From Gammaproteobacteria bacterium (GTDB lineage Bacteria > Pseudomonadota > Gammaproteobacteria > Chromatiales > Chromatiaceae), in NCBI GenBank assembly GCA_029287695.1, contig JARFQQ010000171.1, forward strand, positions 1 to 6,674: a DNA stretch of 6,674 bases, written 5' to 3'. Position 1 is the first letter of the stretch. Each line of letters starts with the position of its first letter. Shown in pieces: positions 1 to 6,674 of the stretch. The position numbers and the translations under genes were made by a program. Under the pieces are notes generated by a model, which was not told where the DNA came from, searched no databases, and worked only from the letters and a program-made list of their open reading frames with translations.

Positions 1-150
1 GATCTGGTCGAATGCCTTCAGCTCGCCACCCCAGGTCTCGGCACACACCTTCGTCAGCGCCGCCGTCAGGGTTGTCTTGCCGTGGTCAACGTGGCCTATC
101 GTGCCAACATTGACGTGCGGTTTGGTACGTTCGAATTTTTCCTTAGACAC
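1..150 (-). CDS. tuf: Elongation factor Tu, N-terminal 50 codons (partial)
   Basis: EF-Tu is the cytoplasmic GTPase that delivers aminoacyl-tRNA to the ribosomal A site. The minus-strand reading from 150 gives a protein beginning (M)[19 protein letters not shown], which is the EF-Tu N-terminus almost unchanged from E. coli. The G1/P-loop GHVDHGKT falls at residues 19-26. The gene runs off the left edge after residue 50 (AFDQI). The start is GTG at 148-150, as in E. coli tufA, with a GAGGGG Shine-Dalgarno 8 nt upstream. It is the last visible gene of the str operon, 39 nt after the fusA stop. No separate promoter is obvious in that gap, so it is presumably co-transcribed with fusA. Whether a second tuf copy exists elsewhere cannot be seen here. 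Confidence 0.97.
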   Translation of the reverse strand, partial: MSKEKFERTKPHVNVGTIGHVDHGKTTLTAALTKVCAETWGGELKAFDQI

Positions 151-189
151 TTTACTTGCCCCTCGGCCTGTTCAATTACTGTTAACTGT

Positions 190-2277
190 TTACTCGATAC
201 TGCTTGCCAAACCTGGCGGCAGCTCGCTGTACCTGACGAACTCCATCGAGTACGTCGCCCTGCCCTGGGTAGCTCCGCGCAACGATGTCGCGTAGCCAAA
301 CATCTCTGCCAGCGGCACCTCCGCCCTGACGAGCTTGCCGGCCGGGCTCTCTTCCATGCCCTGGACCATTCCCCGCCGGGCATTGAGGTCGCCGATCACA
401 TCGCCCATATTTTCCTCGGGCGTCACAACCTCGACCTTCATAATGGGCTCCAGCACAACCGGCCTGGCATTTGCCGCGCCCTGTTTGAAGCACATGGAAC
501 CTGCGATCTTGAACGCCTGTTCCGATGAATCCACATCGTGGTACGAACCGTCGTAGAGCGTTACCTTGACGTCGACGACCGGATAACCCGCCTTGACGCC
601 ACTCTTCATCGCCTCCTGCACGCCCTTGTCGACTGCAGGTATGTACTCTCTCGGCACAACGCCGCCGACAATATCGTTGACGAATTCATAGCCGCTTCCC
701 GGCTCGTTCGGTTCGATTTTCAGGTAAACGTGGCCATACTGACCGCGTCCGCCTGACTGCCTCACGAACTTTCCTTCCTGCTCGACGGCTGCGCGAATCG
801 TTTCGCGGTAGGCGACCTGCGGATTACCGACATTCGCCTCGACATGAAACTCGCGCTTCATCCTGTCGACGATGATCTCGAGGTGGAGCTCGCCCATGCC
901 CGAGATGATCGTCTGGCCAGACTCTTCGTCCGTATGAACACGAAACGAAGGATCTTCCTGCGCCAGCTTCTGCAGCGCGATGCCCATTTTCTCCTGGTCA
1001 GCCTTTGTCCTTGGCTCGACTGCGACCGAGATCACGGGCTCCGGAAAATCCATCTTCTCCAGTATGATCACGTTGTCGGTGTCACACAGGGTTTCGCCCG
1101 TTGTGACATCCTTGAGACCAACAGCGGCCGCAATATCACCGGCACGGACTTCCTTGATCTCCTCGCGCGAATTCGCATGCATCTGCAAGATTCGCCCGAC
1201 CCTCTCTTTCTTTCCCTTGACCGGATTCAGGACCGTGTCACCGGACTTCAGCACACCGGAGTAAACCCGGATAAAGGTCAAGGTCCCGACGAACGGATCC
1301 GTCGCGATCTTGAATGCCAGCGCCGAAAAGGGCTCGTCATCCGTTGAATGACGCTCCGCCAGGGTCTCGTCGGCGTCATCCAGATGTCCCGTGATCGACG
1401 GAACATCGGTCGGCGCAGGCATGTAGTCGATGACAGCATCGAGTAGCGCCTGAACGCCCTTGTTCTTGAAGGCGGATCCGCAGAAGATTGGCGTAATCTC
1501 GTTCGCCAGCGTCCTCGCCCTGATCCCCGCCTTGATCTCCCCGGCCGACAGCTCACCGGTTTCGAGGTACTTCTCCATGAGTTCCTCGTTGGCTTCGGCT
1601 GCAGCTTCGATCATCTTCTCGCGCAGATCGTTGCAGGTATCGATCAGCTCTTCCGGGATATCGTGCTCATCGAACTCGATACCCATGTTTTCATCCTTCC
1701 AGTAGATCGCCTTCATCTTGATCAGATCGACGACCCCCCTGAATTCTTCTTCCGCACCGATGCTCATCTGCATCGGCACCGGTGTCGCGCCCAGGCGTTC
1801 CCTGATCTGACCGACGACTCGCAGGAAGTCAGCTCCCATGCGATCCATCTTGTTGACGAAGGCGATGCGCGGCACACCGTACTTGCTCGCCTGCCGCCAG
1901 ACTGTTTCCGACTGCGGTTCGACACCGCCGACGGCACAGAAGACCGCGCAAGCCCCGTCGAGTACCCGCAGGGAGCGCTCTACCTCGATGGTAAAGTCGA
2001 CGTGCCCGGGCGTATCGATAATATTGATACGATGTACCGGGTACTGCTGCTCCATCCCGCGCCAGAAGCAGGTCGTCGCAGCCGAGGTGATTGTGATTCC
2101 CCGCTCCTGCTCCTGCTCCATCCAGTCCATGGTTGCTGCACCATCGTGCACTTCACCAATCTTGTGCGACACCCCCGTGTAATAGAGGATGCGCTCCGTC
2201 GTGGTCGTCTTTCCCGCATCGATATGGGCCATGATGCCCAGATTTCGATAGCGCTCGATTGGTGTAGCGCGAGCCAC
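190..2277 (-). CDS. fusA: Elongation factor G
   Basis: EF-G is the GTPase that drives ribosomal translocation and, with RRF, ribosome recycling. The 695-residue product matches the usual length (E. coli about 704). The G domain shows all its motifs: G1 AHIDAGKT (17-24), the switch I RGITIT (59-64), G3 DTPGH (88-92) and G4 NKMD (142-145). Domain II follows from about 300. The domain IV signature [10 protein letters not shown] lies near residue 500, and [18 protein letters not shown] in the last 80 residues is typical of domain V. The start is GTG at 2275-2277, giving [12 protein letters not shown], which aligns with the E. coli N-terminus; an AGGA Shine-Dalgarno lies 8 nt upstream. It follows rpsG by 30 nt and precedes tuf by 39 nt in the str operon. 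No frameshift or missing motif is seen. Confidence 0.98.
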   Translation of the reverse strand: MARATPIERYRNLGIMAHIDAGKTTTTERILYYTGVSHKIGEVHDGAATMDWMEQEQERGITITSAATTCFWRGMEQQYPVHRINIIDTPGHVDFTIEVERSLRVLDGACAVFCAVGGVEPQSETVWRQASKYGVPRIAFVNKMDRMGADFLRVVGQIRERLGATPVPMQMSIGAEEEFRGVVDLIKMKAIYWKDENMGIEFDEHDIPEELIDTCNDLREKMIEAAAEANEELMEKYLETGELSAGEIKAGIRARTLANEITPIFCGSAFKNKGVQALLDAVIDYMPAPTDVPSITGHLDDADETLAERHSTDDEPFSALAFKIATDPFVGTLTFIRVYSGVLKSGDTVLNPVKGKKERVGRILQMHANSREEIKEVRAGDIAAAVGLKDVTTGETLCDTDNVIILEKMDFPEPVISVAVEPRTKADQEKMGIALQKLAQEDPSFRVHTDEESGQTIISGMGELHLEIIVDRMKREFHVEANVGNPQVAYRETIRAAVEQEGKFVRQSGGRGQYGHVYLKIEPNEPGSGYEFVNDIVGGVVPREYIPAVDKGVQEAMKSGVKAGYPVVDVKVTLYDGSYHDVDSSEQAFKIAGSMCFKQGAANARPVVLEPIMKVEVVTPEENMGDVIGDLNARRGMVQGMEESPAGKLVRAEVPLAEMFGYATSLRGATQGRATYSMEFVRYSELPPGLASSIE

Positions 2278-2307
2278 GACTGTTTTCCTGTTTTCTGCCC
2301 TGCCGAA

Positions 2308-2784
<477 letters not shown>

Positions 2785-2806
2785 TTATCTCTCTGTTGAA
2801 ACCTAA

Positions 2807-3270
<464 letters not shown>

Positions 3271-3336
3271 GAAGGCAGACAGCCAGGTCGTTGAAATTGC
3301 AGGGAATCTCACCCGCGGCCCATCTTGCGGTACCGC

Positions 3337-3374
3337 CTTTCTCCGCTCTGATTAGAAGTGCAGCAGCGAGAAAG
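3337..3374 (-). promoter_or_regulatory. 5'-terminal stem-loop of the str operon mRNA
   Basis: The minus-strand sequence CTTTCTCGCT (3374-3365) pairs with AGCGGAGAAAG (3347-3337) over 10 bp with one bulged G (3344); the loop is 17 nt. The predicted transcription start for the promoter at 3382-3410 is about 3374-3377, so this stem would begin at or within a few nucleotides of the mRNA 5' end. The palindrome GCGGTACCGC (3327-3336) directly follows, and its ACCGC half could also pair with GCGGT at 3375-3379 if transcription starts far enough upstream. A 5'-end stem of this kind commonly protects mRNA from 5'-dependent decay; a regulatory role is also possible. Confidence 0.5.
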
Positions 3375-3381
3375 ACCGCGA

Positions 3382-3410
3382 ATTCTATGCCTGTTGGCAA
3401 AGTGTGTCAA
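3382..3410 (-). promoter_or_regulatory. Sigma-70 promoter of the str operon
   Basis: On the minus strand a perfect -35 TTGACA (3410-3405) is followed by an exact 17-nt spacer and the -10 TAGAAT (3387-3382, five of six consensus bases). The bases after the -10, TCGCGG, form a GC-rich discriminator, the type associated with stringent (ppGpp/DksA) control of ribosomal operons. A short T-tract (GTTTTTC) lies just upstream of the -35 and could act as a weak UP element. The predicted start is near 3375, leaving a leader of about 195 nt before rpsL. The -35 lies 25 nt past the stop of the upstream gene, and no convincing terminator separates them. Confidence 0.85.
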
Positions 3411-3435
3411 TGAAAAACTGCGGATAATCTCCCGA

Positions 3436-3894
3436 CTACTGCCGCTCGACGGCAAATCGGAAAGGAATGGCCAGCTGCTCCCCCTCGATGGTCAACTGAA
3501 CGAGAGCCTGCCACTCCATCCGGACCAGTGTGCAAACAGGGATCATGAGCATGGCGGTGTATCCATCAGCCGTTTTTCTGAAATTGAACTGATTGTGGCC
3601 CATTTCCATGTTGATGCCCGTGAGAATCAGGGCATCAGCCATCATCTCCCCCCCGGAATAGCTCAGGGTTGCCGTGAGGGGCTCCATCGGCTGAATGCTG
3701 TCTCGCGGTTCCAGGGCAAAATTGATCTCGCCCCCGCCTGCCAGGGGATAAACACAAGGTCCCGATCGGGGTTCACACCAGAGTGGCGCAAGCAACTCGA
3801 ATTCACCGGCTGGCTCGTGCTGACCAAGGAATCGTCCCGCCAGAAGTGCGCCGGCAAACAGCAGGATAATGAGGAGCAGTGCTTTCCAGTTCAT
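3436..3894 (-). CDS. Membrane-anchored extracytoplasmic protein, possible metal binder, unknown function
   Basis: I do not recognise a named gene. The chosen product is 152 residues: MNWK, then a hydrophobic segment at about 5-20 (signal peptide or anchor), then a soluble, probably periplasmic domain rich in beta-strand-like sequence. Notable residues are the Cys pair C40 and C47 (WCEPRSGPC), the Met/His motif NMEMGHN (95-101) and PVCTLVRMEW (119-128). The MEMGH motif resembles Met-His motifs in YtkA/FixH-type and copper-handling periplasmic proteins, so metal binding is possible but inferred. The frame extends to an ATG at 3976-3978, adding 28 residues. The ATG at 3892-3894 is preferred because it places the hydrophobic segment at the N-terminus, though neither start has a good Shine-Dalgarno. 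It ends (TAG) just upstream of the str promoter and is divergent from the small gene at 3999. Confidence 0.72.
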   Translation of the reverse strand: MNWKALLLIILLFAGALLAGRFLGQHEPAGEFELLAPLWCEPRSGPCVYPLAGGGEINFALEPRDSIQPMEPLTATLSYSGGEMMADALILTGINMEMGHNQFNFRKTADGYTAMLMIPVCTLVRMEWQALVQLTIEGEQLAIPFRFAVERQ

Positions 3895-3998
3895 GGCGCG
3901 CAAGTCTATCACTCCGGCAGAATCAGGCATACGCCTTCTCAGCAGCAGCCAGTGGTTGCTACCCTGCCCTTTCAGCATGAATCAACTGCAAGGAATCC

Positions 3999-4211
3999 AT
4001 GACCAGCGCAAACCTGCCGATCGACCATTCGACGCTTCCGGCATGGGCCAGGTGGGTGGCACAGGACGCTGATGGCACATGGTGGGCCTACGAACAGGAA
4101 CCCAACGAGGGAAATGTCTCATGGTACGAGAATGAAGTGGGCGATTCAGTCAGGCTGCGCAAGAGCCTTCCGAATGGCGACTGGCGGAGAACATTGACCA
4201 GAATCCGTTGA
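3999..4211 (+). CDS. Small Trp-rich protein, unknown function
   Basis: A 70-codon gene with AAGGAA just before its ATG (AGG 5 nt upstream). The product is soluble and mixed-charge, with no signal peptide or membrane segment, so it is probably cytoplasmic. It contains six tryptophans (W16, W19, W28, W29, W42, W62) in a composition rich in acidic residues in the middle and basic residues at the C-terminus. The core WARWVAQDADGTWWAYEQEP and the following WYENEVG look like a compact beta fold. From memory, similar short unannotated proteins with a DADGTWW-like core occur in other gammaproteobacteria, which supports it being real, but I cannot name a family. It starts 104 nt from the divergent gene at 3894 and ends only 10 nt from the convergent apaH stop. 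Confidence 0.72.
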   Translation: MTSANLPIDHSTLPAWARWVAQDADGTWWAYEQEPNEGNVSWYENEVGDSVRLRKSLPNGDWRRTLTRIR

Positions 4212-4221
4212 GTCCGCGCGA

Positions 4222-5058
4222 TCAGGCAAGCCCGTCAGGTTCCAACTCTCCCTTGCAATTGAGAAAGAAGGGTTGCTGGTCCTCGAGCCGGAGTGCAGTC
4301 AGGTGACCGCCCCAGAGGCAGCCGGTGTCGAGCGCCCAGATATTGACACTGGCCATGTAACCCAGCGTGGACCAGTGGCCGAAAACGACCCGGGTGCCGG
4401 CTGTCTTGCGACCCGGGATCATGAACCAGGGCCAGTATTTGGACGGTTGACTACCGAGTGGCCCCTTCGCCTTCATCGAGAGGCGCCCTTTCCTGGTGCA
4501 ATAACGCAACCGCGTGAATGCATTCGTAATGAAACGCAGGCGGTCATAGCCCGCTAATGACTCCGACCAGCGATCCGGCTGGTCACCGTACATGTTGGCA
4601 AGGAAGTCACCACAGCTGTTGTCATCCCGCAGCACCCGCTGGACTTCTCCCGCCATCTGCAGTGCCCGGGATCGATCCCATTGCGGTGCGATGGCAGCAT
4701 GCACCATGGTGAAATCAAGCCGTTCGTCGTAATGCATCAACGGGCGATATCGCAGCCAGCGAATGAGTTCATCGTGATCCGGTGCATCCAGCACAGGCCT
4801 GAGGCTGCTGTGTTTTTTGCAGGTCTTGACGCCGGCAGCCACTGCGAGCAAGTGAAGATCGTGGTTTCCGAGAACAGTGACAGCACGCTCCCCCAGGCCC
4901 TTCACGAAACGCAACACCTCGAGAGAATCCGGGCCACGATTGACAAGGTCCCCCACAAACCAGAGTGTGTCATGCGTCTCGCTGAAACCAACGAGATCGA
5001 GCAGCCTCATGAGTTCTGCGTAACAGCCCTGAATGTCCCCGATCGCGTATGTTGCCAA
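4222..5058 (-). CDS. apaH: Symmetrical bis(5'-nucleosyl)-tetraphosphatase (diadenosine tetraphosphatase)
   Basis: ApaH hydrolyses Ap4A to two ADP and, in E. coli, is also known to decap Np4-capped RNA. The 278-residue product is full length. Metallophosphatase motifs are present in order: GDIQGC (7-12, with Gln where E. coli has His, a variant I recall from Pseudomonas ApaH), GDLVNRG (36-42), GNHD (64-67), H120 in VHAAIAPQW (usually VHAG) and GHW (227-229). The ApaH-typical YGDQPDRW (157-164), RFITNAFTR (175-183) and DTGCLWGG (244-251) are also present. The start is TTG at 5056-5058, giving MATYAIGD, which aligns exactly with E. coli MATYLIGD; a GGAAG Shine-Dalgarno lies 5 nt upstream. The usual ksgA-apaG neighbours are absent. 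It is divergent from yhfA and convergent with the small gene at 3999. Confidence 0.96.
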   Translation of the reverse strand: MATYAIGDIQGCYAELMRLLDLVGFSETHDTLWFVGDLVNRGPDSLEVLRFVKGLGERAVTVLGNHDLHLLAVAAGVKTCKKHSSLRPVLDAPDHDELIRWLRYRPLMHYDERLDFTMVHAAIAPQWDRSRALQMAGEVQRVLRDDNSCGDFLANMYGDQPDRWSESLAGYDRLRFITNAFTRLRYCTRKGRLSMKAKGPLGSQPSKYWPWFMIPGRKTAGTRVVFGHWSTLGYMASVNIWALDTGCLWGGHLTALRLEDQQPFFLNCKGELEPDGLA

Positions 5059-5203
5059 CTCTTCTTCCGGGATGGTGATTGTGAAAGCGGCCAGTATACC
5101 TGCCAGACTGCTCCTGTATCACCCGCAGACGAGGACCATGCAGACAAACGCATTCTGATAACATCCTGCTCTAGTAATAAAAGCCAATTACCTGGTCAGG
5201 CCA
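5059..5203. promoter_or_regulatory. Divergent apaH / yhfA intergenic region
   Basis: This 145-nt gap must hold the promoters for both divergent genes. For apaH, a minus-strand TATACT (5098-5093) is a good -10 match about 35 nt from the start codon, but only a poor -35 lies at the right distance. For yhfA, AT-rich sequence at 5174-5181 (TAGTAATA) is a possible -10 without a recognisable -35. A short CCTGGTCAGG palindrome (5191-5200) overlaps the weak yhfA ribosome binding site. No known regulator site is convincing. Confidence 0.3.
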
Positions 5204-5620
5204 ATGAAAGCACGTGTGAAATGGGTGGAGGGAAAATTGATGGTCGGCGAGTCCGGAAGCGGCCATGCGGTCGTAATGGATGGCCCGCCGGAATTCGGAG
5301 GCCGCAACCTCGGCTTGCGACCCATGGAGATGCTTCTGCTCGGCATGGGTGGATGCACCGAGTTCGACGTCTTGATGATTCTCGAAAAGAGCAGGCAGGA
5401 TGTGACATCCTGCGAGGTTATTCTCGAGGCAGATCGCGCAACGGAAGAACCGAAGGTCTTCACGAAAATCCATGCACACTTCGTCATCTGCGGAAGGGAT
5501 CTCAGCCGCAAGCATGTGGAACGTGCGATCAGCCTGAGCGCGGAAAAATTCTGCTCGGCATCCATCATGCTGGGCAAGACTGCTGAAATCACCCACGACT
5601 ACGAGATCCTGGAAGCATGA
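5204..5620 (+). CDS. yhfA: OsmC family protein, YhfA type
   Basis: OsmC/Ohr-fold proteins are small cytoplasmic dimers that, where studied, reduce hydroperoxides with two cysteines; the substrate of the YhfA branch is not settled. The 138-residue product begins MKARVKWVEGKLMVGESGSG, very close to E. coli YhfA as I recall it. It keeps both conserved cysteines: C51 in GMGGCTEFD on the central helix and C117 in SAEKFCSA. RPMEMLLLGMGG (39-50) and GRDLSRKHVERAISLSAEK are further family signatures. Extra cysteines C70 and C96 are outside the catalytic pattern. The Shine-Dalgarno (CAGG, 3 nt from ATG) is weak, but the start matches the family. The stop TGA overlaps the next gene by 4 nt (ATGA), implying co-translation. 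In Pseudomonas an OsmC gene sits beside speD, as here. Confidence 0.93.
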   Translation: MKARVKWVEGKLMVGESGSGHAVVMDGPPEFGGRNLGLRPMEMLLLGMGGCTEFDVLMILEKSRQDVTSCEVILEADRATEEPKVFTKIHAHFVICGRDLSRKHVERAISLSAEKFCSASIMLGKTAEITHDYEILEA

Positions 5621-6039
5621 AACGTCCGGACAGAGGTTACGGCATGCGCCACGTGGCCCTCTTCGTCAATGACCTCGGGGCCTGCGAGGAGTTCTACACA
5701 ACGCTGCTCGGTTTCGAGGTGGAATATCGCCCGAATCCCCAGAACGTCTATCTCACGACCGGTAGTGACAACCTGGCCCTGCACCAGGCCGTCAGCAGCC
5801 ATCCGCGCGACGAGGCTGCACAGCGGCTCGACCATATCGGCATTTTCCTGAAATCCCCTGACGACGTGGACCTCTGGTACAGGTTCCTCGTCGATATGCG
5901 GGTCCCGATTCGCACCGAGCCGACAACGAACGAGGATGGCACACGGAGCTTCCACTGCTACGACCCGGATGGCACCGTGATACAGCTCATGTACCATCCG
6001 CCGATCGATCAGTGGGAGCAACTGCGCGGCGTCAACTAG
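5617..6039 (+). CDS. VOC (glyoxalase/dioxygenase fold) family protein
   Basis: The 140-residue product has the two beta-alpha-beta-beta-beta modules of the vicinal-oxygen-chelate fold: module one begins MRHVALFVNDLGACEEFYTT (10-29) with LGFEVE next, module two begins LDHIGIFLKSPDD (71-83) and ends YDPDGTVIQLMYHP (115-128). Probable metal-ligand positions are H12, H56 (NLALHQ), H73 and Q123; the last is usually Glu, so the metal site is slightly non-standard. Members include glyoxalase I, dioxygenases and resistance proteins; the substrate here cannot be assigned, and at this length a small glyoxalase-like enzyme is one possibility. The ATG at 5617 overlaps the yhfA stop. An alternative ATG at 5644 has a better Shine-Dalgarno (AGAGG, 7 nt) and starts directly at the domain, so the true start is uncertain. 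Confidence 0.88.
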   Translation: MKRPDRGYGMRHVALFVNDLGACEEFYTTLLGFEVEYRPNPQNVYLTTGSDNLALHQAVSSHPRDEAAQRLDHIGIFLKSPDDVDLWYRFLVDMRVPIRTEPTTNEDGTRSFHCYDPDGTVIQLMYHPPIDQWEQLRGVN

Positions 6040-6049
6040 CCTTTCCCAA

Positions 6050-6075
6050 GGGTCGGCAATCGCAGCCGATGACCC
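6050..6075 (+). other. Intergenic hairpin after the VOC gene
   Basis: GGGTC-GGC pairs with GCC-GACCC around a 7-nt loop, with three unpaired bases (GAT) in the 3' arm, giving about 8 GC-rich pairs beginning 10 nt after the VOC stop. No T-run follows, so it is not a canonical intrinsic terminator. It could protect the upstream mRNA 3' end or be a Rho-independent relic; this is inferred from position only. Confidence 0.4.
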
Positions 6076-6126
6076 TCATCCCGGACAGCAAATTGCATCG
6101 CGGGCAGGAAGAAGACGCTCGCACGC

Positions 6127-6159
6127 TTGCCGCACCGGCCAAAAAAGCGTAATTTACGC
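6127..6159 (+). promoter_or_regulatory. Candidate speD promoter with overlapping palindrome
   Basis: A -35-like TTGCCG (6127-6132) and -10-like TAATTT (6150-6155) are separated by exactly 17 nt, though both match the consensus only partly (4/6 and 3/6). The -10 lies inside a perfect 13-nt inverted repeat GCGTAA-T-TTACGC (6147-6159), preceded by six A residues and followed by CCGTTTT. The placement suits an operator for a repressor of speD. Alternatively, the A-run, stem and T-run could act as a weak terminator for the VOC gene. Confidence 0.4.
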
Positions 6160-6186
6160 CCGTTTTCCCATGAATGGCCTGCCGCG

Positions 6187-6674
6187 ATGCCACGTTCCCG
6201 CAAGCTGACGCTCCACGGTTTCAACAACCTGACGAAAACCCTGAGCTTCAACATCTACGACATCTGCTACGCGGCAACCCCGAAAGAAGTCAGCTCCTAC
6301 ATCGAGTACATCGATGATGCCTACAACGCCGAGCGCCTGACACAGATCCTCAGGGATGTATCGGATATCATCGGCGCCAACATCCTGAATATCGCCCACC
6401 AGGACTACGATCCCCAGGGCGCCAGTGTCACCATGCTGATCTCGGAAGAGCCGATCGCAGCCGAGAAGCTCTCGAATACGGAAGCGCCCGGACCGCTGCC
6501 CGAGTCCGTTGTCACGCACCTCGACAAGAGCCACATCACGGTGCATACCTATCCCGAGAGCCACCCGGACAACGGCATCAGCACATTCCGCGCTGATATC
6601 GATGTCTCGACCTGCGGACGCATCTCGCCACTCAAGGCACTCAACTACCTGATCCACTCGTTCGACTCGGATAT
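6187..6674 (+). CDS. speD: S-adenosylmethionine decarboxylase proenzyme (partial, N-terminal 162 residues)
   Basis: SpeD decarboxylates S-adenosylmethionine to supply the aminopropyl donor for spermidine. The sequence is of the large E. coli type. It opens [20 protein letters not shown], followed by FNIYDICYA (21-29). The self-processing site is [16 protein letters not shown], where S115 would become the pyruvoyl group after cleavage between K114 and S115. It continues with the conserved [24 protein letters not shown] (134-157). The window ends in codon 163, so roughly the last 100 residues are missing; no stop or frameshift is seen before the edge. The ATG at 6187 gives the family-typical N-terminus, but its Shine-Dalgarno is poor. 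No speE is visible. It lies 147 nt after the VOC gene, with its own candidate promoter. Confidence 0.96.
   Translation, partial: MPRSRKLTLHGFNNLTKTLSFNIYDICYAATPKEVSSYIEYIDDAYNAERLTQILRDVSDIIGANILNIAHQDYDPQGASVTMLISEEPIAAEKLSNTEAPGPLPESVVTHLDKSHITVHTYPESHPDNGISTFRADIDVSTCGRISPLKALNYLIHSFDSD

Noticed and set aside
176..190. ACTGTT direct repeat in the fusA-tuf gap
   Set aside because: Only two 6-nt copies in AT-rich sequence; expected by chance.
844..1347. 167-codon plus-strand ORF within fusA
   Set aside because: Antisense shadow of conserved EF-G coding sequence.
3411..3435. Possible terminator between the periplasmic protein gene and the str promoter (CGGG/TCCG followed by T5)
   Set aside because: The stem is at most 4 bp with a wobble pair, too weak to call an intrinsic terminator.
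3358..4002. 214-codon plus-strand ORF opposite the periplasmic protein gene
   Set aside because: Its product has low-complexity, shadow-like composition and it covers the str promoter. The opposite frame has a hydrophobic N-terminus and patterned motifs, so it is the better gene.
4681..5586. 301-codon plus-strand ORF spanning apaH and yhfA
   Set aside because: It is antisense to apaH and out of frame with yhfA, both of which have clear family motifs; no domain is seen in its product.
6154..6657. 167-codon minus-strand ORF opposite speD
   Set aside because: The plus strand encodes unmistakable SpeD including the processing serine; the reverse frame is a shadow.

Overview
The window looks like ordinary chromosome of a gammaproteobacterium with moderately high GC. 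The evidence is the strong resemblance, from memory of the E. coli and Pseudomonas proteins, of its EF-G, S7, S12, ApaH, YhfA-type OsmC protein and SpeD to gammaproteobacterial versions. Genus cannot be read from the sequence. No IS element, phage gene, CRISPR array, rRNA or tRNA was seen.

Left half, minus strand (about 3410 down to 1): the str operon, rpsL - rpsG - fusA - tuf, in the classic order with short gaps (28, 30 and 39 nt); tuf is cut by the window edge after 50 codons. A near-perfect sigma-70 promoter (TTGACA, 17-nt spacer, TAGAAT, GC-rich discriminator) lies about 200 nt upstream of rpsL. The leader it would make contains a strong hairpin near the transcript 5' end, a second long imperfect hairpin, a possible 28-codon ORF ending 2 nt before the rpsL ATG, and a small hairpin over the rpsL Shine-Dalgarno sequence. 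This leader is the least explained part of the window. fusA and tuf start with GTG.

Middle (3436-5058): a minus-strand gene for a membrane-anchored extracytoplasmic protein with a Met/His/Cys pattern that suggests metal binding (function unknown); a divergent 70-codon plus-strand gene for a Trp-rich small protein; and, convergent with the latter, apaH (diadenosine tetraphosphatase) with a TTG start. apaH stands alone, without the ksgA-apaG neighbours known in E. coli.

Right half, plus strand (5204-6674): a YhfA-type OsmC thiol peroxidase-like protein overlapping by 4 nt a VOC (glyoxalase-fold) protein, then 147 nt with a hairpin and a 13-nt palindrome, then speD (S-adenosylmethionine decarboxylase, polyamine synthesis), truncated by the window edge. 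OsmC next to speD recalls the Pseudomonas vfr-OsmC-speD neighbourhood (from memory), with a VOC gene inserted.

The protein-coding content is mostly core housekeeping. The novelty candidates are the str leader RNA, the two unrecognised small proteins, and the OsmC-VOC pair. No clear new multi-gene system is visible.
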